This document shows, one piece after another, positions 14,644 to 23,523 of a stretch of DNA of 40,072 bases. The translations under genes were made by a program, and so were the position numbers. The notes below the pieces were generated by a model that made no database searches, was not told the origin of the DNA, and saw only the letters and a program-made list of their open reading frames with translations. The stretch is from Candidatus Contendibacter sp. (GTDB taxonomy: Bacteria; Pseudomonadota; Gammaproteobacteria; Competibacterales; Competibacteraceae): positions 1 through 40,072 of the forward strand of contig WBUJ01000015.1 in NCBI GenBank assembly GCA_008933795.1, read 5' to 3'. Within the stretch, counting starts at the first letter, position 1; every line of letters starts with the position of its first letter.

Positions 14644-17078
14644 CGATCCTCCGGGCAGGCCTTGAGGGTGAAGCCCATCGCCCGGCACAGCGCCAGCATC
14701 GGTTGGTTTTCGCACAGGATTTCCCCGAACAACTCGCGGATGCCCTGATCGCGGGCGTAACCCATCAGCCGCCGTAGCAACAGGCTGCTCAGTCCCATGC
14801 CGACGGCGTCCCGCATCAGGATGATGGCGAATTCGGCGCGCTCCCGGTCGGTGTCGCTGACGATCCGCGCCACGCCACAGTTTTCCGGCGGTTGCCCCGG
14901 CCGCTGCCGCAATACCCCTAGCGCCATTTCCCGGTCGTAGTCGATCTGGGTGAGCCGCGCCGCGTCGGCGTGAGTTAATTCCTTAAGCCCGTGCATGAAG
15001 CGCATCCGAATCTCTTCCGGCGACAGTTGGGTGAAACCGGCGATGAAGGCCGGTTCATCTTCCGGGCGCACCGGGCGAATCAGTAAAGTGGCGCCGTCCG
15101 GCAGCGTCAAGGTCTCCTCCAATTCGCGCGGATAGGGTCGGATTGCCAGCCGCCGGTGGGCCGGGCCGGCGAACGCGGCGACACCGATCCGCGCGCCGCC
15201 GACCACCATCCCATCGGCCCTGGTGAACGCGAGCGCCAACTCCAGCTCCGCCACTTCGCCCAGATCGGCCACCAGTTGCGCGACCTTGACCAGCGTCAGC
15301 GCGAAATCGTCCAGCCAGCCAGCGAGGTGAATCGCCGCGTTTTGCAGTTGCCGGCCGGCCAGCGTGTGGACGACGGCCTCCCGCGCCAGCACCGGGTTGA
15401 GCGGCGGCAGGGCGGCGGCGAATTCGTCGGCGAACACTGCTGCTGGGCCGCCTGGCCCGAACAGCAGCACGGGACCGAAGGCTGGATCGTGAACCATGCG
15501 AATGGTCAACGCCAGCGACCCGGTGGGTGAAGGGGACGCGGGAACCTCGCCGTCTGAGGCCAGCGCGATGCCGTAGGCGGTCAACAGGCCGCGATGTTCC
15601 GCCACGGTCAACTCACGGCGGCCGGCGGCCAACGCGGTTTGAATCAGTTGCCGCGCGGTGGCGAGATCGGCGCCGAACAGTTCCGGCCGATCCGGCGGCG
15701 TTTCCATCAGCCCGATCTGGTTGCACTGATGACGCCAGCGCTGTATGAAGGCGCGGATCGCATCGTTGGGGGTGTCGTAGCTCGGAATGCTCCGGGCCAG
15801 GAACCGTTGCCGGGCCTCGCGGGCGCTGTCCGCGCCCAGCCAGCAGGCCAGGACGCCGGGGCGCGCGCCCGCGCGGGAACGCCCGACGGTTTCGATCACC
15901 GCGATGGCGGCATCGGTGGCCGAGGTCAGCGCGTTGGGCGCGTGCAGCGCCAACACGCCATCGATCTCCGGTTCCCGCAACAGAATGGCCAGGGCGGCGG
16001 CGAAGCGAGCGGGATCGGCGTCCATGCCCAGATCGAGCGGATTGGCGGGCGCGGCGCCGGGCGGCAGGAGTTCCGCCAGGGCCGCCCGGGTCGCGAGGCT
16101 CCACTGGGCCAGTCGTCCCCCTTCGGCAAACAGCGTATCGGCGGCCAGCAAACCCAGTTCCCGGCTGTTGCCGAGGATCGCCAGCCGGTCGCCGCGCACC
16201 GGCAGGTCGAGCGCCAGGGTTTCCGCGGCCCAGAACAGTTCCCGCAGCGATTGGACCCGCAACATCCCGGCCCGACGGAAAGCGGCGTCGTAAATGGCGT
16301 CGGTCTGGCGGGTGAACGCATCGCCGCCCCGGCCAGCGCGCACGACCAGTACTGGCTTGACTCGCGCTGCCGCCCGCGCCGCCGACAGGAACGTGCGGGC
16401 GGTTGCCATCCCCAACCCCTCTCCCGGCAAGGGCGAGGGGAGCGTTTCCAGAACCAGCAGGATGGCCCGGGTATCGGGATCGTGGCTCAACCCCTCCAGC
16501 AACTCGCTGGTATCGATATCGCTCCCGTCGCCCAGCGCGACGACGCTGGAGAAGCCGATGCCCTGGGCGGTCGCCCATTCCAGGATCGGCGCCAGCACCG
16601 ACCCTTCGGGCGCGACTAGGGCCAGATGGCCCGGGCGGGGGAAAACATGGCTGAGCGAGGCGTTCAGGCCCCAGCGCGGCGCAATGACGCCGAAACTGCC
16701 CGGACCCAGCAGTCGCAAGCCATACGAACGGGCGGCCTCGCGCCAAGTTCGCGCCTCGCCGTGGGAAACGGCGGCGGTGGCGATTAGGGCGATTCGGGTT
16801 CCCCGCTGACCCAGTTCGGCCAGCAGGTTGGGAAGAGTGGCGGGCGGAGTGGCGATGATCGCCAGTTCCGGGGCGCGCGGCAGATCGGCCAGGCGCTGGC
16901 AGGCCGGCATGTTCTGGACGCGCGGGTGGCGGCGGCTGACCAGAAACAGGTCGCCCTTGAAGCCGCCGGCTAACAGATTGCGGGTGAACGCCGCGCCGAT
17001 GGAACCGGGCCGCTCGCTGGCGCCGATCAGTGCGATGGAAGCAGGGTTGAACAGATACCGCGAATAGGGGGTAGGCAT
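14610..17078 (-). CDS. Pat-like protein acetyltransferase: acyl-CoA synthetase (ADP-forming)-like domain fused to GNAT
   Basis: An 822-residue fusion. Residues 1 to about 650 resemble NDP-forming acyl-CoA synthetases: a CoA-binding Rossmann domain (SIALIGASERPGSIG), a ligase domain, and an ATP-grasp remnant. The C-terminal part, about 155 residues from RPVRPEDEPAF, is a GNAT acetyltransferase with the acetyl-CoA loop VGMGLSS. The expected SHTG-type catalytic His region reads FTRQTDAIYDAAF, with no His. As in PatZ/YfiQ, the synthetase part is therefore probably regulatory and the protein acetylates lysines, classically of acetyl-CoA synthetase. ATG 17078 follows AGGAG at good spacing. An in-frame dispersed repeat at 16408-16441 encodes SPLPGEGLGM. 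Confidence 0.85.
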   Translation of the reverse strand: MPTPYSRYLFNPASIALIGASERPGSIGAAFTRNLLAGGFKGDLFLVSRRHPRVQNMPACQRLADLPRAPELAIIATPPATLPNLLAELGQRGTRIALIATAAVSHGEARTWREAARSYGLRLLGPGSFGVIAPRWGLNASLSHVFPRPGHLALVAPEGSVLAPILEWATAQGIGFSSVVALGDGSDIDTSELLEGLSHDPDTRAILLVLETLPSPLPGEGLGMATARTFLSAARAAARVKPVLVVRAGRGGDAFTRQTDAIYDAAFRRAGMLRVQSLRELFWAAETLALDLPVRGDRLAILGNSRELGLLAADTLFAEGGRLAQWSLATRAALAELLPPGAAPANPLDLGMDADPARFAAALAILLREPEIDGVLALHAPNALTSATDAAIAVIETVGRSRAGARPGVLACWLGADSAREARQRFLARSIPSYDTPNDAIRAFIQRWRHQCNQIGLMETPPDRPELFGADLATARQLIQTALAAGRRELTVAEHRGLLTAYGIALASDGEVPASPSPTGSLALTIRMVHDPAFGPVLLFGPGGPAAVFADEFAAALPPLNPVLAREAVVHTLAGRQLQNAAIHLAGWLDDFALTLVKVAQLVADLGEVAELELALAFTRADGMVVGGARIGVAAFAGPAHRRLAIRPYPRELEETLTLPDGATLLIRPVRPEDEPAFIAGFTQLSPEEIRMRFMHGLKELTHADAARLTQIDYDREMALGVLRQRPGQPPENCGVARIVSDTDRERAEFAIILMRDAVGMGLSSLLLRRLMGYARDQGIRELFGEILCENQPMLALCRAMGFTLKACPEDRGVMIATLRLT
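16408..16441. repeat. Dispersed C-run/G-run repeat, copy B, inside pat
   Basis: CCCCAACCCCTCTCCC, a short linker and GGGCGAGGGG. It belongs to the same family as copies A, C and D, but lies wholly inside the pat coding sequence and keeps the frame. The arms are nearly complementary. It encodes about 11 residues in what should be a loop of the ligase domain. Confidence 0.65.
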
Positions 17079-17144
17079 CGCCGTCACTCCTGACCGGAAC
17101 AAGTCAGGATATACGGCGCGGCGGTGGGGAATGCAATCGGCGGC

Positions 17145-17341
17145 CTAGTGGGCTGTTGCAAAAGTCTCGACAGGTTCTCGTTCCCACGCTCCGGCGTGGG
17201 AATGCCGACAAGCCACTCCAGCAGACCGAATTATCCCAATAAAAGCGCGACCTTGGAGCGTCTGGACGTGTTCCCGCGCCGGAGCATGGGAGCCAGGTGC
17301 GCCAAGCGTTGCCTGTCAGAATTCATGCGTCAATCCACTAG
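17145..17341 (+). mobile_element. MITE-like element, complete copy with CTAG at both ends
   Basis: About 197 bp with imperfect terminal inverted repeats: left TGGGCTGTTGCAAAAGTCTC, and right, read on the minus strand, TGGATTGACGCATGAATTCT. Both then continue to GACAGG. CTAG at 17145-17148 and 17338-17341 would be a 4-bp target duplication. Inside are hairpin-prone blocks (TTCCCACGCTCCGGCGTGGG) and no plausible gene. CTAG targets are known for IS5-type transposases, so mobilisation in trans by such an enzyme is an inference. Related copies lie at 145-345 and 13377-13530. The cysH stop TAG falls in the right CTAG. Confidence 0.7.
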
Positions 17342-18081
17342 ACGTGCTCGTGCAGGCCGCACTCGCGCTTGAGGCCGAAGAAGCGGGTGTCTTCCTCGGT
17401 CATGCCGTCGGCCAGTCGGCGGGTGGTATGCACGTCGCCGATGGAAACGTAGCCCTGTTCCCACAGCGGGTGATAGGGCAGGTTGTGCCGGGTCAGGTAG
17501 CGAAATACGTCGCGGTCGGTCCAGTCGATCAGCGGATGCACCTTGCAGCGGCCGTTGCGCCACAGCAGCACGTCGAGGTTCTGGCGGCTTTTCGCCTGTT
17601 GCCGCCGCAGTCCGGAAATCCAAGCCGCCGCGCCCAAGTCCCGCAGCGCCCGCTGCATCGGCTCGACCTTGTTGAGCCAGTTGTAGCGCTCGATGCCCTC
17701 CAGGCCCTGCTCCCAAAGCTTGCCGTAGCGGGCTTCCTGCCAGGCCGCGCTGTGCTCGGCCCGATAGATGTGGAGGTTCAGGGCCAGCCGTTCGGACATC
17801 TCGTCGATGAACTGGTAGGTTTCCGGGAACAGATAGCCAGTATCCACCAGCACCACCGGGATATCGGGTTGCTGGACGGTGACCAAGTGCAGGCAAACGG
17901 CGGATTGCGCGCCGAAACTGGAGGTCAGCACGACGCGGCCGGGAAACTTCTCCAGCGCCCACGCGACGCGTTGCTCGGCGCTCAGCTTGTCCATCTCGTG
18001 GTTCGTTTCCGCTAGATCGAACCACGGCCAGACGGCGTTTCCCTGAAAATGAGCATCCGCTGGTGCGTTCGCCTGAGTCAT
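17338..18081 (-). CDS. cysH: Phosphoadenosine phosphosulfate reductase
   Basis: A 247-residue cytoplasmic enzyme that reduces PAPS to sulfite with thioredoxin in assimilatory sulfate reduction. It shows the PAPS-reductase fold: [48 protein letters not shown], and the C-terminal KRECGLHE with the catalytic Cys. The paired cysteines that bind the Fe-S cluster in APS reductases are absent, so it is the PAPS-specific type. ATG 18081 follows GAGGGAG. The stop codon TAG coincides with the CTAG at the end of the adjacent MITE. No other cys genes are in the window. Confidence 0.95.
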   Translation of the reverse strand: MTQANAPADAHFQGNAVWPWFDLAETNHEMDKLSAEQRVAWALEKFPGRVVLTSSFGAQSAVCLHLVTVQQPDIPVVLVDTGYLFPETYQFIDEMSERLALNLHIYRAEHSAAWQEARYGKLWEQGLEGIERYNWLNKVEPMQRALRDLGAAAWISGLRRQQAKSRQNLDVLLWRNGRCKVHPLIDWTDRDVFRYLTRHNLPYHPLWEQGYVSIGDVHTTRRLADGMTEEDTRFFGLKRECGLHEHV

Positions 18082-18144
18082 GGTGGATCTCCCTCGTCGT
18101 GCTGGCCGGTTTTGATGGGACGTTTTTGCAAGGATTCGGAAATC

Positions 18145-18232
18145 GTTTTCACTAATCTAGCGATGAATTGATAAATCCAGAAGGAATTAGTATCTATATA
18201 TTTATGTCTTTATGTTATTAATCCATCCTGAA
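18145..18232. promoter_or_regulatory. AT-rich divergent control region between cysH and the ABC transporter
   Basis: The sharpest AT-rich patch in a GC-rich neighbourhood, with runs such as TATCTATATATTTATG and TTATGTTATTAATCC. It lies between divergent genes and must hold promoters for one or both. I could not fix a -35/-10 pair or a CysB site. No TPP riboswitch signature (CTGAGA box) was found ahead of the transporter. Confidence 0.35.
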
Positions 18233-18321
18233 CTAGGCGTGGTCCACGCCGATCATTACAATCATCCACCCCGCCGGGCCGTGTCGGATGCCGGCCCTGT
18301 CGCCTCCGCGCTGCTTTCGAC

Positions 18322-19086
18322 ATGCTCCCATCGTCCGCCGCTATCCCCTTTTCCGCGCCCGCTGCGCCGCTGGCGGTCAGTTTGCGCGCCGCGCGACTGG
18401 TTTACGGTGGTCTGGCCCTGTTCGACGGACTGGATTTGGAATTGGCCGGCGGCTGTTTTACCTGCCTGCTCGGCCCCAGCGGCATCGGCAAAACCAGCCT
18501 GCTACGCTTGCTGGCAGGGCTGACCGCTATCGGGATCAGCGGCGAGTTGCACGGCGACGACGGGCTGCCGTTGACCGGTCGGGTCGCTTACATGGCGCAA
18601 CAGGATTTGCTGCTGCCGTGGTTGAGCGTGCTGGACAACGTCACCCTGGGCAGCCGGCTGCGCGGCGAGCGGCCAGACCGCGAGCGGGCGTTGCGTTTGT
18701 TGGCGCGGGTCGGGCTGGCAGACTGCGCGCTGGCGCGACCGGACACGCTATCCGGCGGGATGCGGCAGCGGGCGGCGCTGGCTCGAACTTTGATGGAAGA
18801 CCGGCCGGTGGTGTTGATGGACGAGCCATTCTCCGGGCTGGACGCGCTGACCCGATTGCGGTTGCAGGCGTTGGCCGCCGAGTTGCTGGCGGGGCGCACG
18901 GTGTTGCTGGTCACCCACGACCCGCTGGAAGCCTTGCGCCTGGGCGATCGCGTCCTGGTGATGAACGGGCGACCGGCGACCCTGTCCCCGTTGCCCGATC
19001 TGCCCGGCGTTCCACCGCGCGATCCCGGCGCCCCGGCGGTCCAGACCGCTTACCGCGCGATTCTGCGCTTGCTGGGGGCGGCATGA
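18322..19086 (+). CDS. thiZ: ABC transporter ATP-binding protein (ThiZ-like)
   Basis: A 254-residue ATPase with Walker A GPSGIGKTS near residue 50, the Q-loop in MAQQDLLLPWLSV, signature LSGGMRQRAALARTL, Walker B VVLMDEPFSGLD, and the switch His in LLVTHDPLEAL. It belongs to the nitrate/taurine/pyrimidine-precursor subgroup. With the permease and THI5-type binding protein that follow, it probably imports a thiamine pyrimidine precursor. Taurine or sulfonate would be the alternative, with cysH next door, but the binding protein argues against it. It overlaps the permease start by ATGA. Confidence 0.85.
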   Translation: MLPSSAAIPFSAPAAPLAVSLRAARLVYGGLALFDGLDLELAGGCFTCLLGPSGIGKTSLLRLLAGLTAIGISGELHGDDGLPLTGRVAYMAQQDLLLPWLSVLDNVTLGSRLRGERPDRERALRLLARVGLADCALARPDTLSGGMRQRAALARTLMEDRPVVLMDEPFSGLDALTRLRLQALAAELLAGRTVLLVTHDPLEALRLGDRVLVMNGRPATLSPLPDLPGVPPRDPGAPAVQTAYRAILRLLGAA

Positions 19087-19853
19087 GGGGGGTGGGGCGC
19101 GGTCTTCTGATGCTGGCCGGCCTGTTGCTGGTCTGGCAGAGCGCGGTGACGCTGGGCGAACTGCCGCCGTATATCCTGCCCGACCCGGCGGCGGTCGCGG
19201 CCAGCCTGTGGCGGAATGCCGGTTCGCTGCTCGGCCACGCCGGCGTTACCGCCGCGGAAATCGTGCTGGGAATGCTGCTGGGTACGCTGCTGGGCGGCGG
19301 CAGCGCGCTGGCGCTGGGCTATTCGCGGCGGGCGCGGCGCTGGCTGCTGCCGGTGCTGATCGCTTCCCAGGCCATCCCGGTGTTCGCTATCGCCCCGCTG
19401 CTAGTATTGTGGTTGGGCTACGGCCTGGGTTCCAAGATCGCCATGGCGACGCTGATCATCTATTTTCCGGTGACCGCGAATTTCTACGATGGCCTGCGCC
19501 ACACCCCGCGCGGCTGGCTGGACTTGGCGCGGGTGATGTTGCCCGAGCCGCGGCGCTGGGCGGTGTTGCGCCATATCGCTATTCCCGCCGCGCTGCCGGC
19601 GCTGGGTTCCGGTCTGCGGGTCGCCGCCGCGGTCGCGCCCATCGGCGCGGTGCTGGGCGAATGGGTGGGGTCCAGCGCCGGGCTGGGTTATCTCATGTTG
19701 CACGCCAACAGCCGGATGCAGGTGGACCTGATGTTTGCCGCCTTGCTGGTGCTGGCCACGCTGGCGGTCGGCCTGTACTTTACCGTGGATGCCGGGCTCA
19801 AATGGTTGCTGCCTTGGCATCCCGCCACCCCAGAAACCGCTGAAACCGATTGA
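19083..19853 (+). CDS. thiX: ABC transporter permease (ThiX-like)
   Basis: A 256-residue inner-membrane permease with about six hydrophobic segments. The EAA-like loop reads LDLARVMLPEPRRWAVLRHIAIPAALP, split here as LDLARVML and HIAIPAALPALGSGLRVA. The start ATG 19083 overlaps the ATPase stop. A longer open frame upstream is only a shadow of the ATPase gene. It belongs to the BPD_transp_1 family, which partners periplasmic binding proteins for nitrate, taurine or aminopyrimidine. The binding protein gene follows directly. Confidence 0.87.
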   Translation: MRGVGRGLLMLAGLLLVWQSAVTLGELPPYILPDPAAVAASLWRNAGSLLGHAGVTAAEIVLGMLLGTLLGGGSALALGYSRRARRWLLPVLIASQAIPVFAIAPLLVLWLGYGLGSKIAMATLIIYFPVTANFYDGLRHTPRGWLDLARVMLPEPRRWAVLRHIAIPAALPALGSGLRVAAAVAPIGAVLGEWVGSSAGLGYLMLHANSRMQVDLMFAALLVLATLAVGLYFTVDAGLKWLLPWHPATPETAETD

Positions 19854-20840
19854 ATGGATGGGAAAATCATGCTGAACCTGTTCCGCGCTGTCCTGCTGTT
19901 GCTGAGCTTGACCGTGCCGGCGTCGGGCGTCTGGGCCGACGATAAGCCGGCTAACGCCGGGAAACTCACCGTCATGCTCGACTGGTTCGTGAATCCCGAT
20001 CACGCCGTGCTGGTCGTGGCCCGGGAAAAGGGCTTTTTCGCCGCCCAGGGTCTGGAAGTCGAGTTGCAAACGCCCGCCGATCCCAACGATCCGCCCAAGC
20101 TGGTCGCCGCCGGCAAGGTGAATCTGGCGATCACTTACCAACCCCAGTTGCACATCCACGTCAACGCCGGTTTGCCGATCAAGCGTATCGCTACGCTGAT
20201 CGCGACGCCGCTGAATTCGCTGGTCGTGCTGGAAGAGGGTCCAGTCAAGACCCTGGCCGATCTCAAGGGCCGCAAAATCGGCTATTCGGTCGGCGGGTTC
20301 GAGGAAGCCCTGCTCAAGTCGCTGCTGGCTAAGGCCGGACTGAAGATGGAGGACGTGACGCTGGTGAACGTCAATTTCTCGCTATCTCCATCCCTGCTGT
20401 CGAAACAGGTGGACGCGGTCATCGGCGCTTTTCGCAATTTTGAGCTGAATCAGCTCGATCTGGCCAGGAAGCCGGGACGGGCGTTCTATCCGGAGGAAGA
20501 GGGGATACCGCCCTACGACGAACTGGTGCTGGTGGCGAATCGCGACCAGATCAACGATCCCCGGCTGGGACGGTTCCTGATCGCGCTGGAACAGGCGACG
20601 CTATACCTTCTCAACCATCCCGACGAGGCTTGGAAGGCGTTTATCGCCCAGCACAAGGATTTGAACGACGAGTTGAACCGCCGCGCCTGGCGCGACACTC
20701 TGCCGCGCTTGGCCCGCCGGCCAGCGGCGCTGGACGAGGCCCGCTACAAGCGTTTCTCGCAGTTTTTGGCCAAGCAGGGCGTGATCACCGTGGCGCTGCC
20801 AATATCCAACTACGCGGTGCAATTGCCGCTGCCGGATTGA
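19854..20840 (+). CDS. thiY: ABC transporter substrate-binding protein, NMT1/THI5-like (ThiY-like)
   Basis: A 328-residue periplasmic protein. The signal peptide is plain ([19 protein letters not shown], cleaved near VWAD). The mature part has THI5/NMT1 features: [32 protein letters not shown], the [13 protein letters not shown] region, then [15 protein letters not shown]. The family binds formyl-aminopyrimidine or hydroxymethylpyrimidine for thiamine salvage. The start is 19854 or the in-frame ATG 19869, which begins nearer the signal peptide. It lies directly after the permease and one base before mnmG, which may be read from the same transcript. Confidence 0.85.
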   Translation: MDGKIMLNLFRAVLLLLSLTVPASGVWADDKPANAGKLTVMLDWFVNPDHAVLVVAREKGFFAAQGLEVELQTPADPNDPPKLVAAGKVNLAITYQPQLHIHVNAGLPIKRIATLIATPLNSLVVLEEGPVKTLADLKGRKIGYSVGGFEEALLKSLLAKAGLKMEDVTLVNVNFSLSPSLLSKQVDAVIGAFRNFELNQLDLARKPGRAFYPEEEGIPPYDELVLVANRDQINDPRLGRFLIALEQATLYLLNHPDEAWKAFIAQHKDLNDELNRRAWRDTLPRLARRPAALDEARYKRFSQFLAKQGVITVALPISNYAVQLPLPD

Positions 20841-20841
20841 T

Positions 20842-22728
20842 ATGCGCTATCCCGAACCTTTCGATGTCATCGTGATCGGCGGCGGCCACGCCGGCACCGA
20901 AGCCTGCATGGCTGCGGCGCGACTGGGGCTGCGCACCCTGCTGTTGACCCATACCATTGAGACCGTGGGGGCGATGAGTTGCAACCCGGCGATTGGCGGC
21001 ATCGGCAAGGGCCATTTGGTCAAGGAGATCGACGCGCTCGGCGGGGTCATGGCGCGGGCCGCCGACCGGGCCGGCATCCAGTTCCGCGTTCTCAACAGTC
21101 GCAAGGGGCCGGCGGTGCGCGCCACCCGCTGCCAAGCCGACCGGGCGCTGTACAAGGCGGCGGTGCGGTTGTTGATCGAGAATCAGCCCAACTTGCAGGT
21201 GTTTCAGCAGGCCGCCGACGATTTGCGGGTCGAGGGCGACCGGGTGACGGGGGTGGTGACCCAAAGCGGCATCCAGTTTTCCGCCGGGGCGGTGGTGCTG
21301 ACCGCCGGCACCTTCCTGGCCGGACGGATTCACGTGGGGATGGTCAACCATGAAGGCGGGCGGGCGGGCGATCCCCCGGCGAACGCTCTGGCGGCGCGGT
21401 TGCGGGAATTGCCGCTGCGGGTCGGGCGGTTGAAGACCGGCACGCCGCCGCGCCTGGATGGGCGGAGCATCGACTTCGCGCAACTGACCGAACAGCCCGG
21501 CGACGAGCCGTGTCCGGTGTTTTCCTATCTGGGTTCGGCGACGGAGCATCCCCGCCAAGTCTCCTGCTGGATCACCCACACCAACGAGCAGACCCACGAT
21601 CTCATTCGCGGCGGTTTGGACCGTTCGCCGCTGTTCGCCGGGGTCATTCAAGGTGTCGGGCCGCGCTACTGCCCGTCCATCGAGGACAAGATTCACCGTT
21701 TCGCCGACAAGAATTCGCACCAAATCTTTCTGGAACCGGAAGGGTTGGGGACACACGAGTTCTACCCGAACGGCATTTCTACCAGCCTGCCGTTCGACAT
21801 CCAGTACGCACTGGTGCGTTCGATCAGGGGCCTTGAAAACGCCCACATTACCCGGCCCGGCTACGCTATCGAGTACGATTTCTTCGATCCACGCGATTTG
21901 GATTACTCGCTGCAAACCCGGCCGATTCGGGGCCTGTTCTTCGCCGGCCAGATCAACGGTACCACCGGCTACGAGGAAGCGGCGGCGCAGGGTCTGCTGG
22001 CCGGCCTTAACGCCGGGCGGTTCGTCCGGGGCGAAGAACCGTGGTGGCCGAACCGCGATGAAGCCTATCTCGGCGTGCTGGTCGACGATCTCGTCACTCG
22101 GGGAACCAGCGAACCCTACCGGATGTTCACCAGCCGGGCCGAACATCGTCTGTTGCTGCGCGAGGACAACGCCGACCTGCGGTTGACTGAAATCGGTCGC
22201 CGGCTGGGACTGGTGGATGAGGCCCGCTGGGCGGCGTTCGAGACCAAGCGCGAGGCGATTGAACGGGAAACCCAGCGGCTGCGCGAGGTCTGGGTGCGCC
22301 CGGCCCAGATCAGTGAAGCTGACCTGCAACGGGTTTTACAAGGCCCGCTGGCGCGGGAAAGCCGGGCCGTCGAACTGCTGCGCCGGCCCGAAGTCACCTA
22401 CGCCGGACTCATCAGCCTGCCCGGCGTCGGCCCCGGCGAACCCGATCCCCAGGTCGCCGAGCAGGTGGAAATCCAGGCCAAGTACGCCGGCTACATCGAA
22501 CGCCAGCGCGAGGAGATCGAACGCCAGCGTCGCCACGAGCAACTGACGTTGTCGCCGGATCTCGATTATGCCGAGGTTCACGGTCTGTCGCGGGAAGTCC
22601 GGGAGAAGTTGATTCGCCATCGCCCCCGCACGCTGGGCCAGGCGGGCCGCATTCCAGGCATGACCCCCGCAGCCGTCTCCCTGCTGCTCGTCTATCTCAA
22701 GCGTCGCCGGGGACGGCAGGCGGAATAA
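20842..22728 (+). CDS. mnmG: tRNA uridine-5-carboxymethylaminomethyl modification enzyme
   Basis: A 628-residue FAD protein (GidA). With MnmE it installs the carboxymethylaminomethyl group at U34 of certain tRNAs. It has the FAD-binding GGGHAGTEA near residue 13, [40 protein letters not shown], and [18 protein letters not shown]. The C-terminal helical domain that binds MnmE is present, ending [11 protein letters not shown]. It is full length. It begins one base after the transporter operon, without the usual rsmG/parA neighbours. Confidence 0.97.
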   Translation: MRYPEPFDVIVIGGGHAGTEACMAAARLGLRTLLLTHTIETVGAMSCNPAIGGIGKGHLVKEIDALGGVMARAADRAGIQFRVLNSRKGPAVRATRCQADRALYKAAVRLLIENQPNLQVFQQAADDLRVEGDRVTGVVTQSGIQFSAGAVVLTAGTFLAGRIHVGMVNHEGGRAGDPPANALAARLRELPLRVGRLKTGTPPRLDGRSIDFAQLTEQPGDEPCPVFSYLGSATEHPRQVSCWITHTNEQTHDLIRGGLDRSPLFAGVIQGVGPRYCPSIEDKIHRFADKNSHQIFLEPEGLGTHEFYPNGISTSLPFDIQYALVRSIRGLENAHITRPGYAIEYDFFDPRDLDYSLQTRPIRGLFFAGQINGTTGYEEAAAQGLLAGLNAGRFVRGEEPWWPNRDEAYLGVLVDDLVTRGTSEPYRMFTSRAEHRLLLREDNADLRLTEIGRRLGLVDEARWAAFETKREAIERETQRLREVWVRPAQISEADLQRVLQGPLARESRAVELLRRPEVTYAGLISLPGVGPGEPDPQVAEQVEIQAKYAGYIERQREEIERQRRHEQLTLSPDLDYAEVHGLSREVREKLIRHRPRTLGQAGRIPGMTPAAVSLLLVYLKRRRGRQAE

Positions 22729-22769
22729 GGCCGTTCTGGTCCAGGATGGGCGTGGGCAAGGTGGCCGAA

Positions 22770-23474
22770 CTACGGTCGAATCTCAACCGGTGTGCCGTCG
22801 GGGACAGCGCGCCAGATTTCCTCGATCTCGGCGTTGGTGACCGCGATGCAGCCCGCCGTCCAGTCCCGCAGCCGATGCAGCGGTCCCAGCGCGCCCATGC
22901 CGTTGGGAAGACCGTGAATCATGATATTGCCGCCGGCGGATTTTTTTTGTCTGGCGGCGAACGCGACATCCTTGGTGCTGGGGTAGGAGATGTGCAGGGC
23001 GCGATGGAAGCTGCTGTTCTTCTTGCGCGCATCGATCACGTAGCGACCCTCGGGGGTTTTGTTGTCGCCCTCAAACTGTTTGTGGCCTTCCGGTTGGCGG
23101 CCCAGGGCAATCGCGTAGGTCTTGACCGGTTTGTTGTTGCGAAACAGGGTCAGCCGGCGGGCCTTTTTCTCTACCAGTATCCGGTTGACGATGCTGTTGG
23201 CGGGCAGCGGCGGAGTTGGAATGGGAATTTTGGCGACCGGCGGCGCGGGGGTTTCTAGCAGGGCAACCTGGTCGGCGGCGCTGCCGGGCGGCGGCGTTTC
23301 TGGTGTTTCCGCCGTTTCCGGCGTTTTGGGTGGCTCGGGCGCGGTTTTTTCCACGGGCTTCCGGTCGGCGACGGTTTTAGCGGGCGGCGGTTGTGGCTGC
23401 CAGCGATAAATCGCAATGCCGCCGCCGATGGCTATCAACAACAAAGTCGCGGATAAGACAGTTCGGAATTTCAT
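22770..23474 (-). CDS. L,D-transpeptidase (YkuD domain), membrane anchored
   Basis: A 234-residue envelope protein. An N-terminal hydrophobic anchor (VLSATLLLIAIGGGIAIY) is followed by a Pro/Glu/Thr-rich linker to about residue 95 and a YkuD catalytic domain. Catalytic motifs are IMIHGLPNG and DWTAGCIAVTN, with the Cys nucleophile in TAGC, where most family members have S-x-GC. Such enzymes form 3-3 peptidoglycan crosslinks or attach proteins to it. It lies 49 bases downstream of cobQ on the same strand and is convergent with mnmG. A cell-wall role fits AmpG and UppP elsewhere in the window, but no operon joins them. Confidence 0.88.
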   Translation of the reverse strand: MKFRTVLSATLLLIAIGGGIAIYRWQPQPPPAKTVADRKPVEKTAPEPPKTPETAETPETPPPGSAADQVALLETPAPPVAKIPIPTPPLPANSIVNRILVEKKARRLTLFRNNKPVKTYAIALGRQPEGHKQFEGDNKTPEGRYVIDARKKNSSFHRALHISYPSTKDVAFAARQKKSAGGNIMIHGLPNGMGALGPLHRLRDWTAGCIAVTNAEIEEIWRAVPDGTPVEIRP

Positions 23475-23523
23475 GGCCGATTGCGTAATCGATCACAAAA
23501 GACATGCTTGAGTTTGCTTCATT

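Noticed and set aside
18288-19082. Long open frame joined to the front of the permease gene
   Set aside because: It reads the ABC ATPase gene in another frame. The permease starts at ATG 19083, overlapping the ATPase stop.
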